Assembly: GCA_003645605.1 (NCBI GenBank)
Contig: QNAY01000024.1
Location: 1 to 9,392, forward strand
Reading direction: 5' to 3'
Length of the DNA stretch: 9,392 nt
Source: Thermodesulfobacteriota bacterium
GTDB taxonomy: Bacteria > Desulfobacterota > Dissulfuribacteria > Dissulfuribacterales > UBA3076
Part shown: one piece after another, positions 1 through 6,294 of the stretch
Layout: each line of letters starts with the position of its first letter
Numbering within the stretch: position 1 is the stretch's first letter
The notes under the pieces: generated by a model
Told to the model about the DNA's origin: nothing
Seen by the model: the letters and a program-made list of their open reading frames with translations, nothing else
Database searches by the model: none
Translations under genes and position numbers: made by a program

Positions 1-122
1 CCACCTGTGTTGTCATTTTGACCGGAGGGAGAAATCTGTAAATTCCACATGTTATAGCTAACAACAGATTCCTCGCTACGTTCGGAATGACACAAATAGG
101 TGGTTTTCGTTCAGGCACTAAT
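1..122. repeat. Palindromic intergenic repeat with 19-bp tail, left copy
   Basis: Positions 1-103 form an imperfect inverted repeat. CCACCT (1-6) pairs with AGGTGG (98-103), TGTCATT (11-17) with AATGACA (86-92), and the GAGAAATCTGT arm (30-40 region) with ACAGATTCCTC (64-74). The loop is about 25 nt. It is followed at 103-121 by GTTTTCGTTCAGGCACTAA. The same two parts recur in opposite orientation at 9281-9392, which is the strongest evidence that this is a dispersed element. It resembles small palindromic mobile repeats (MITE or REP-like), but no transposase or target duplication is visible. The window begins exactly at the outer arm, so the true outer border cannot be seen. Confidence 0.75.
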
Positions 123-165
123 TTCGAATTTCCATTTTCGACATCGGCATTCAATGTGACAATAC

Positions 166-186
166 ACACTTTTTCGAAAAAAGTGT
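166..186. other. Near-perfect 21-nt palindrome (hairpin or operator candidate)
   Basis: ACACTTTTT is followed by CG and then AAAAAAGTGT, giving a near-perfect dyad with one extra A. As RNA it folds into a stem of about 9 bp with a minimal loop. It lacks a following U tract, so it is a poor intrinsic terminator for plus-strand transcription. It could be a protein-binding dyad or part of a larger repeat next to the left palindromic element. No function can be assigned. Confidence 0.4.
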
Positions 187-283
187 AAACTGGTGAATGA
201 AGGATGCCTACGTTCCTTAACTGCTTTATTTACAAAAACAGTGTATATTAAAGGCTTGCTTTTAAGTTATGTTATCAAAATAA

Positions 284-441
284 GTGACCGTTCACGGGAT
301 TACAACGCCCGTTTTACCGCACCCACCGAACTGTAAGCGTTTACAGGGTGCTGCAGATGCGAGGCGGAGGGTACGCAGACGTACTCCCTGTACTTCAAGT
401 GCCCGACAACAAAGCAGACGCGGTGCTCTGTGAACGCTTAC
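284..441 (+). repeat. Long hairpin-forming element, possible structured leader RNA or dispersed repeat
   Basis: Positions 333-360 and 414-441 are inverted repeats, with GTAAGCG at one end and CGCTTAC at the other. Of 28 positions, 20 are Watson-Crick pairs. Five of the eight mismatches become G-U pairs if the plus strand is transcribed. Inside lies a second hairpin, GTACG (371-375) and CGTAC (380-384) around CAGA. A related motif, GTGACCGTTCAC, sits at 284-295, so the GTRANCGTTYAC theme occurs three times. G-U pairing suggests a folded plus-strand RNA, but a decayed DNA palindrome (REP or MITE type) is equally possible. No named riboswitch or ncRNA family is recognised. Confidence 0.45.
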
Positions 442-476
442 CAAAATAACATTGTCACAAAGACTACGGCACAGAT

Positions 477-3400
477 ATGGATCGAAGGCTTTTTAGAAAC
501 AAAATGGGCAAAGATCAAGCAGATTTCTGGAAGGATCGACTAAGACACTCTTTTCTGCCTGTGATACGCCAACTCGGTGAGTATTATGCCGAGAAGGGAA
601 AGGCAATACTGACAGAAGTCTCGCGGGAAAAGATTTTAGCTACAGTCCAGGGCTCAAAGCTCTATACAGCGACAGTAATTGACAGACATTCAAGAGACAG
701 CAAAATTCACGTTTCCTGCACCTGCCCCTTTTTTCAACAGGGTTTCCCATGCAAACACCTGTGGGCAGCCATAGTTGAAGCGGACAGGGTCTTGGCAGCA
801 GGGGGGATGCCGACCCTTTCCGGCGACTGCAAATATAAAACGGCCCGGCCTAAGGAAAAAATCGATTGGCAAACACTGTTTACAGATGCTCTCTGGCAAG
901 GGAAACCGCTAACAGCTCCATGGCTGGATGGTTCCAGCAAGTTCGTCTTGTGTTACGACCTGAACGTCACGTCGATGGCCATAGAGGTATCCGCCTTTGA
1001 ACGGTACCTTAGAAAAGACGGTACACTGGGAAGAGAACGGAAACTTCAGGCAGCTACAATAGAACACAGTGGTCTTCCCAAAGTGGATCGTGCCATAATT
1101 GCTATGCTGGACAATGTGTCCGGGAGAACTCCAAAAAATGATTTTTTCCGATATTACCAGCCGACTCACAAAGATTTTGCAGACCTTGCCTTAGAACCAA
1201 GAGACCTTGAACTCGTCCTGCCTCTGCTGGCTGAGACAAAACGTTGCAGAGTGTTTTACCCAGCCAAAAAACAACTGGCAAATCCCCTCTATAAAGCAGT
1301 CCCGTCTGCTACACTGCTGGAGCTGGCAGCAGAACAAAAGACCAAAAAGGGGAAAAAGAGGTTCAATCTCGCGCCATCAGTGAGGCTGAAACCGGACGGC
1401 AAAGACGTGCCGCTTTCAAATATACCTGTTTTTTTTCATACCTCGCCGGTGCTTTTCATATATGACGGGTATCTTTATGAGTTGCCGGGACCCAGCCTTT
1501 CTTGGATAAAGGCTGCGCTGGAATCAGAGAAGACGGAAATATCCCCAAAAGACATCCGGAACCTTTTGGTCCAGGCGGAATCCCTTCCAGATAACCCCCG
1601 AATTCGTCTGCCGAAGGAGATAGCACCCAAAACCATACAAAATTTATTTCCAAAACCATTACTCCTGGTGGAACTTGAGAAAAGTCTCATAAAGGCCCAA
1701 GTCTTTATGAACTATGAAGATCTGGAAATAGACTGGCATGATCCAAGATCCTCTGTGCTGAATACTGAAAAATGGCAACGGGTAAAACGAAATAAAGATG
1801 CCGAATCCGAGATCCTGATGGGACTATTTGACAAAGGATTTCGACAGGAGGATCAGCTATTTCAAAGAGATATTAAAGGTACGGCCGAAGTCCTTTCAGA
1901 ATTAACAGAAGATGGTTGGATGGTCCAAGGACAAAATAGAAAGCCTTTCAGGGGAGGTCGCATCACCGAACTAAGTATTTCATCCGGCATAGACTGGTTT
2001 GATTTGGAAGGCGGAATATCCTTTGGAGAACATGTAGTCTCGCTGCCAAGGGCCATTAAGGCATTTCTAAGGGGAGAACAGACGGTTCAGCTTGGTGACG
2101 GAAGCACAGGACTTCTTCCCGAAAAGTGGCTTTCCCGCAACCTGCCGGTACTTGAATTGGGTGCTGCGTCGGGACAAAAAAATCGTGGCAAAACGCTCAG
2201 GTTTCCATCGACCCAGGCCTTGATCCTGGACGTTTTGCTGGAAGAAAATAAAGTCGAGTCTGTTGACCAGCGTTTCCTGGAGATAAAAAATGCACTGAAA
2301 AATTTCTCAGGAATTGAAGGTGTCCCCGTTCCTGTCGGTTTCAAAGGAGTCCTTCGGCCGTACCAGGATGATGCTTTGGGCTGGTTTGCTTTTTTAAAGA
2401 AGTTCAGTTTTGGAGGCATACTCGCCGATGACATGGGGCTCGGCAAGACAGTACAGATCCTTGCATGGCTCGCGGGAGAAATGGAAAACAGAAAACAAGG
2501 GCCATCCCTTGTAGTGAGCCCGACATCAGTCCTGTTTAACTGGCAGGCGGAAGCAAAGCGTTTTGTCCCTGATTTAAAAATACTGGCTTATGCAGGGAAC
2601 AATCGTTCAGACCTGATTAAAGAGATAGACCAGGCTGATCTGGTAATCACCACCTATGGTCTGGTGAGACGAGATATAGAGACTCTTAAAGATTTGCAGT
2701 TCAATTATATTATTCTGGATGAAAGCCAGGCGATCAAAAATTCCAACTCCCAGACTGCCAAAGCAGTGCGACTGCTCAGGGCCGGGCACAGGCTGTGTCT
2801 GACCGGCACACCGATAGAAAACAACGTGGGGGAACTTTGGTCCCAGATGGAATTCCTAAATCCCAGACTCCTGGGTTCCAGGGCGGTCTTTGACAGGAGG
2901 TTTGCAAAACCTATAGCCCAGGGAGATAAAACGGCAAGGGATATCCTTAAAAAAATGGTAAAGGCTTTTCTCCTCAGGCGCGACAAAGAAACCGTAGCCA
3001 AAGAAATCCAGGGAAAAATGGAGCATGTAATACTCTGTCCCATGACAGATGGACAGGCCAGGGTTTATTCCCGGGTTCGGGACCACTATCGCGCTTCAAT
3101 ATTGACAACCATAGAACAGCAGGGACTCAACAGGAGTCGCATAAAGATACTGGAGGGACTCCTCAGGCTTCGCCAAGCGGCCAACCACCCTGCCCTTATC
3201 GGAGAGGATAGCGCAGGATCAGGCAAGCTGGACAGTCTCATGACATTGATAAAAGAGGCTATTTCCGGTGGACATAAGGCCCTGGTCTTTTCCCAATTCA
3301 CCAAAATGCTGGGCCTGATCCGTCGCTCCCTGGATGATGCCGGTATAATATATGAGTACCTTGATGGGAGGACGCCCCAGGCAAGACGTAAAGACAGGGT

Positions 3401-3731
3401 ACGCTGTTTTCAAGACAACGAAGATATAAAACTTTTCCTTATCAGCCTTAAGGCCGGTGGCCTGGGGCTTAATCTCACAGCAGCGGATTATGTATTTATT
3501 GTAGATCCGTGGTGGAACCCGGCAGTTGAACTTCAGGCGGTCGATCGAACCCACCGTATCGGACAGGACAAAAAAGTATTTACGTATCGCTTCATTACAG
3601 CCGAAACAGTAGAAGAGAAGGTCCTTGCTTTGCAGGAAAAGAAGCGGGAACTGGTCAGCGCCATCCTGAGCGGTGGGCAGGACATGCTGCGGCAGTTGTC
3701 CAGAGAGGATCTGGATTTACTGTTCTCGTAA
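477..3731 (+). CDS. SWIM zinc-finger SNF2-family ATPase (helicase-like)
   Basis: This is a cytoplasmic ATP-dependent DNA translocase of the SWI2/SNF2 class (superfamily 2). A SWIM zinc finger near the N-terminus has the pattern CxCx8CxH (C81, C83, C92, H94) and probably binds nucleic acid or protein. The ATPase core fills the C-terminal 460 residues: LRPYQ at 626-630, Walker A GLGKT with K657, DESQ box at 748-751, LTGTP at 775-779, a SLKAGGLGLNL motif at 990-1000 and the arginine motif QAVDRTHRIGQ at 1020-1030. All motifs are intact, so it should hydrolyse ATP. Residues 100-620 are not assigned to a domain. The ATG at 477 lacks a good ribosome site; M10 (position 504) is no better, and the frame closes upstream at 447. 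Bacterial members are linked to transcription recycling (RapA), repair or phage defence (DrmD), but this one cannot be placed. The histidine kinase starts 63 nt downstream. Confidence 0.93.
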   Translation: MDRRLFRNKMGKDQADFWKDRLRHSFLPVIRQLGEYYAEKGKAILTEVSREKILATVQGSKLYTATVIDRHSRDSKIHVSCTCPFFQQGFPCKHLWAAIVEADRVLAAGGMPTLSGDCKYKTARPKEKIDWQTLFTDALWQGKPLTAPWLDGSSKFVLCYDLNVTSMAIEVSAFERYLRKDGTLGRERKLQAATIEHSGLPKVDRAIIAMLDNVSGRTPKNDFFRYYQPTHKDFADLALEPRDLELVLPLLAETKRCRVFYPAKKQLANPLYKAVPSATLLELAAEQKTKKGKKRFNLAPSVRLKPDGKDVPLSNIPVFFHTSPVLFIYDGYLYELPGPSLSWIKAALESEKTEISPKDIRNLLVQAESLPDNPRIRLPKEIAPKTIQNLFPKPLLLVELEKSLIKAQVFMNYEDLEIDWHDPRSSVLNTEKWQRVKRNKDAESEILMGLFDKGFRQEDQLFQRDIKGTAEVLSELTEDGWMVQGQNRKPFRGGRITELSISSGIDWFDLEGGISFGEHVVSLPRAIKAFLRGEQTVQLGDGSTGLLPEKWLSRNLPVLELGAASGQKNRGKTLRFPSTQALILDVLLEENKVESVDQRFLEIKNALKNFSGIEGVPVPVGFKGVLRPYQDDALGWFAFLKKFSFGGILADDMGLGKTVQILAWLAGEMENRKQGPSLVVSPTSVLFNWQAEAKRFVPDLKILAYAGNNRSDLIKEIDQADLVITTYGLVRRDIETLKDLQFNYIILDESQAIKNSNSQTAKAVRLLRAGHRLCLTGTPIENNVGELWSQMEFLNPRLLGSRAVFDRRFAKPIAQGDKTARDILKKMVKAFLLRRDKETVAKEIQGKMEHVILCPMTDGQARVYSRVRDHYRASILTTIEQQGLNRSRIKILEGLLRLRQAANHPALIGEDSAGSGKLDSLMTLIKEAISGGHKALVFSQFTKMLGLIRRSLDDAGIIYEYLDGRTPQARRKDRVRCFQDNEDIKLFLISLKAGGLGLNLTAADYVFIVDPWWNPAVELQAVDRTHRIGQDKKVFTYRFITAETVEEKVLALQEKKRELVSAILSGGQDMLRQLSREDLDLLFS

Positions 3732-3762
3732 TTACACCGGCAGACGGTTCAGAATTGAAAAA

Positions 3763-3766
3763 GGAG
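3763..3766 (+). promoter_or_regulatory. Ribosome-binding-like GGAG, unusually far from the histidine kinase ATG
   Basis: The AAAAAGGAGA tract is the only Shine-Dalgarno-like sequence before the histidine kinase. It lies 28 nt upstream of the annotated ATG at 3795, whereas 5-9 nt is usual. At a normal distance in the same open frame there is only an ATC codon (3774). Either the start is non-canonical, the site is brought closer by RNA folding, or the ATG is used with little Shine-Dalgarno help. Confidence 0.4.
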
Positions 3767-3794
3767 ACAGCCTATCAATCCCGGCCAAATACCA

Positions 3795-4877
3795 ATGAAC
3801 ACTCCCCTGAACAATAGTGACAGGCATTGCCCTTTCAGCAAAGAACTATGCCCTGGGATCTGTATCTATGCCAATATACTGAAAAATATTAGTTTAGGCC
3901 TGATTGCATTTGACACCAAAGAAAAAACCGTTGTTTTTCAGAACAAAACTGCCATTGACATGTTCGAAACAATTACTCCTAAAGATTACAAAGCACTCAG
4001 TGCCATTCTTTTTCCTGAACAGATAGAAAATATTCACATAGAGGATATCCCATCTCAAAAGACACTGAGGTATGGAGGCAGGCTCTTGGGTTATTCGGTT
4101 TATACCGTCTCTAACAGATATCTCTGGATATTCATAATGGACATTACAGAAAAAGCAAGACTTGAATCAATCGCTGAAGCTGCAAATATGATGAATAATA
4201 TAGGATATATTTTTTTCGGAATAAGACACGAAATCGGCAATCCCCTTAATTCCCTGAAAATGGCCTTGAGTGTTCTGCAAAAAAATATTAACCGGTATTC
4301 TTCAAAAGACATATTGGAATTTCTGGACCGTGCTCTGAATGAGATATCCCGCATGGAATACCTTCTTAAGTCCTTAAAAAGTTTCAATATGTTTGAAAAA
4401 TTGCATATCTGTAATGTGAACCTGCCATCCTTTATGGAAAAGTTTCTACCTTTAGTGAAAAACGATTTTGAGAAAAGAAATATTAAGATCAAAACCATAT
4501 TCTTGCCGGATGTTAAATATACTCATGTTGATCTCAGGACACTTCAGCAGGTGATGTTGAATATCATGATTAATGCTTATGATGCCCTTAATGATTCTGA
4601 AAAACCGGAAATTGTCATAACGATAAAAAAATGGGAAGGACTGATATGGATAAATATTATGGACAACGGATGTGGTATGACTTGGGAACAACAAAGAAAT
4701 CTCTTCAGACCTTTTTATACTTCTAAGTCGCAAGGTACAGGCCTTGGGCTAACACTCACAAAAAAAATGCTGGCTCAAATGAACGGAAATATATTCATCA
4801 GCAGTGTAAAAAACAAAGGTACTACCGTAACAATATCTATTCCGGAAGGTCAGGATAATAGTAGCGAAACCGCTTGA
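3795..4877 (+). CDS. Soluble PAS-type sensor histidine kinase
   Basis: This sensor kinase should autophosphorylate on a histidine and pass the phosphate to a response regulator, most likely the one encoded 155 nt downstream. No membrane segment or signal peptide is visible, so it is cytoplasmic. Residues about 26-120 look like a PAS sensor domain. The HisKA helix carries HEIGNPL with the phospho-acceptor H145. The ATPase domain has an N box with N256 and N260, a G1 box DNGCG at 290-294, FRPFYTSK at 304-311 and a G2 box GTGLGL at 314-319, all intact. Three cysteines precede the PAS domain (C12, C19, C23) and may bind metal or sense redox; this is inference. The start is uncertain because the only Shine-Dalgarno-like site lies far upstream at 3763. 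The 63-nt gap to the SNF2 gene shows no terminator, so co-transcription is possible. Confidence 0.92.
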   Translation: MNTPLNNSDRHCPFSKELCPGICIYANILKNISLGLIAFDTKEKTVVFQNKTAIDMFETITPKDYKALSAILFPEQIENIHIEDIPSQKTLRYGGRLLGYSVYTVSNRYLWIFIMDITEKARLESIAEAANMMNNIGYIFFGIRHEIGNPLNSLKMALSVLQKNINRYSSKDILEFLDRALNEISRMEYLLKSLKSFNMFEKLHICNVNLPSFMEKFLPLVKNDFEKRNIKIKTIFLPDVKYTHVDLRTLQQVMLNIMINAYDALNDSEKPEIVITIKKWEGLIWINIMDNGCGMTWEQQRNLFRPFYTSKSQGTGLGLTLTKKMLAQMNGNIFISSVKNKGTTVTISIPEGQDNSSETA

Positions 4878-4889
4878 TTTTCCAATCAC

Positions 4890-4910
4890 GGGAGCAGGGG
4901 GCAGGGCGGG
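4890..4910 (+). promoter_or_regulatory. G-quadruplex-type motif between kinase and regulator genes
   Basis: Four G tracts of three or more (4890-4892, 4897-4901, 4904-4906, 4908-4910) are separated by loops of 4, 2 and 1 nt. This fits the standard G3+N1-7 quadruplex pattern on the coding strand, in an otherwise AT-rich neighbourhood. It starts 12 nt after the histidine kinase stop. In mRNA it could slow ribosomes or polymerase and adjust the kinase-to-regulator ratio. The sequence shows the motif only, not the structure or effect. Confidence 0.45.
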
Positions 4911-5018
4911 AATGAAGAATGCATGAGAATACAGCTCGTGGTTCGTAGAACAGTTGATTCGTGAGTTCTGAATAGAAAAATCATGGAAATAGAACGATAG
5001 AGCAATCATCAATCCAAC

Positions 5019-5023
5019 AGGGA
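5019..5023 (+). promoter_or_regulatory. Ribosome binding site of the response regulator
   Basis: AGGGA ends 9 nt before the ATG at 5033. The spacing is acceptable and supports this start, which is also the natural beginning of the receiver domain (MKNVLIVDD). Confidence 0.55.
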
Positions 5024-5032
5024 AACCCAAGC

Positions 5033-6280
5033 ATGAAAAATGTCTTGATAGTAGACGACGAAAAAGTTTTCCTGCTCAGTCTTTCAGACGGTCTCAAGTC
5101 ATATTCTGATGAATTCAATGTCTTGATAGCTTTTAACGGAAAGGAAGCTGTCAAAATCTTGAATTCCACCAAAATTGACCTGGTTGTTACAGACCTGAAA
5201 ATGCCTGAAATGGACGGATTTCAGCTCTTGGCATATTTGACCAGACATTTTTCTAATATACCAACAATCGTGATGACAGCATTCGGCACCCCGGACATGG
5301 AAGGAAAACTCCTTACTATGGGTGCCACTCAATACCTGGAAAAACCACTGGACTTCGATGTGCTGGCAGACAACATCCGCCAACATGTTGCGAGGGACGA
5401 CTCCCAAGGCCATATCAAAGGCATCACTCTGGGCACGTTCCTGCAGTTTCTGGAAATGGAAGGGAAAACCTGTACTCTTACGGTAATATCCAATGAACGT
5501 ATCGGCAGACTGTATTGTCTGGAAGGAGAGCTAATAAATGCCAAGACCGAAACATTGGAAGGTGAGCAGGCAGCCTACGAAATCATTGGTTGGGACGAAA
5601 CAGAGATAGAAATTAATTATTTATGCGAAAACAAGACTAAGACAATAATCTCTCCGCTCTCTTTTGTTTTGATGGAGTCTTGTAAAATGAAAGATGAAGA
5701 CTCAAAGCAACTTGAAAAACAAGAGACAAAGGATATTGAAGAAAATGGGATTGATAAGATCGAAGAGATCGATTTTCTAGTAGACGAAAAGGAAGATGAA
5801 ACAAAACCGGATTACATAGAAGAAAAACACGAAGAATATTTAGTATCACAACCTGAAATAGAGAATACATCAAGAGACACTGGCATTATGACAGCACAGG
5901 AAAAGTTAGAGCCGTTTAAATCAATTATAGATTTTGCAGGTGTGGGGATTCTCACACCAATCGGTGAACCACTTGTCATGTTGCCGGCCGGAGAGTTGAA
6001 TTTAACGGAAATTGCTATATTGGCCAACAATATACTGGTTAATGCCCAAAAGGCATCTCAAAACATGGGGGCCGGCAACTGTGAAATGATCCATATAGAA
6101 ACGGATCGTATTCATATGCTTGTGCGGTGCTTAAATGAAGGCAAGGACCCATTCAAGGTCTATCCTGGCAAAGCTCACATACACATGGTTTTGGTGCTGT
6201 CCTCTGAAGCCGGTATCGGATTGGCCAAACTGAAAATGGTATCTGCGATTAAATCATTAGCAGATGACTTCAGGATTTAG
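5033..6280 (+). CDS. Response regulator: REC - PATAN (DUF4388) - acidic linker - Roadblock/LC7-like
   Basis: The receiver domain (residues 1-120) has the acidic pair D8/D9, phospho-acceptor D54, switch residue T82 and K104, all as in active receivers. Residues about 127-212 match the PATAN/DUF4388 pattern (HIKGITLGTFLQFLEMEGKT, then GRLYCLEGELINA). A lysine- and glutamate-rich linker spans about 216-290. The last 125 residues resemble a Roadblock/LC7 fold (GVGILTPIGEPLV near the start, a closing helix LAKLKMVSAIKSLADDF). There is no helix-turn-helix or GGDEF, so output is probably by protein contact. Roadblock proteins of the MglB type regulate small Ras-like GTPases; such a partner is not in this window. 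The upstream histidine kinase is the likely phosphate donor. The Roadblock call is from pattern and is less certain than REC and PATAN. Confidence 0.9.
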   Translation: MKNVLIVDDEKVFLLSLSDGLKSYSDEFNVLIAFNGKEAVKILNSTKIDLVVTDLKMPEMDGFQLLAYLTRHFSNIPTIVMTAFGTPDMEGKLLTMGATQYLEKPLDFDVLADNIRQHVARDDSQGHIKGITLGTFLQFLEMEGKTCTLTVISNERIGRLYCLEGELINAKTETLEGEQAAYEIIGWDETEIEINYLCENKTKTIISPLSFVLMESCKMKDEDSKQLEKQETKDIEENGIDKIEEIDFLVDEKEDETKPDYIEEKHEEYLVSQPEIENTSRDTGIMTAQEKLEPFKSIIDFAGVGILTPIGEPLVMLPAGELNLTEIAILANNILVNAQKASQNMGAGNCEMIHIETDRIHMLVRCLNEGKDPFKVYPGKAHIHMVLVLSSEAGIGLAKLKMVSAIKSLADDFRI

Positions 6281-6294
6281 AACATATTCGAAAC
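6281..6294. other. 14-nt gap between convergent stop codons
   Basis: The regulator's TAG (6278-6280) and the minus-strand receptor's TGA (6295-6297) are separated by 14 nt containing TTCGAA. There is no room for a stem-loop terminator between them. Any terminator would have to lie inside the opposing gene, so the two transcripts may overlap at their 3' ends. Confidence 0.7.

Larger units (their letters stand above)
122..476. other. Non-coding leader region upstream of the SNF2 gene
   Basis: This 355-nt gap holds no convincing gene. It contains a short AT palindrome (166-186), an AT-rich stretch (about 220-283) and a structured GC-rich element (284-441). A weak promoter-like pair, TTGCTT at 256-261 and AATAAG at 279-284 with a 17-nt spacer, would start transcription near 290 and place the hairpin in the 5' leader of the SNF2 mRNA. 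That pair matches the sigma-70 consensus only loosely and is not claimed as a promoter. Confidence 0.6.

Noticed and set aside
1..122. CRISPR array or attachment site
   Set aside because: There are only two copies, in opposite orientation and 9 kb apart, with no regular spacers, no cas genes and no integrase.
256..284. Sigma-70 promoter for the SNF2 gene
   Set aside because: TTGCTT and AATAAG have the right spacing but weak consensus match in an AT-rich stretch where such matches arise by chance.
2087..2446. Minus-strand open frame of 119 codons inside the SNF2 gene
   Set aside because: Its protein is Ser/Pro/Lys-rich noise and it overlaps a region encoding SNF2 motif I on the other strand.
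477..3731. DISARM DrmD or another named phage-defence SNF2 protein
   Set aside because: None of the partner genes (methyltransferase, DrmA/B/C) is present, and the SWIM-SNF2 form is widespread outside defence loci.
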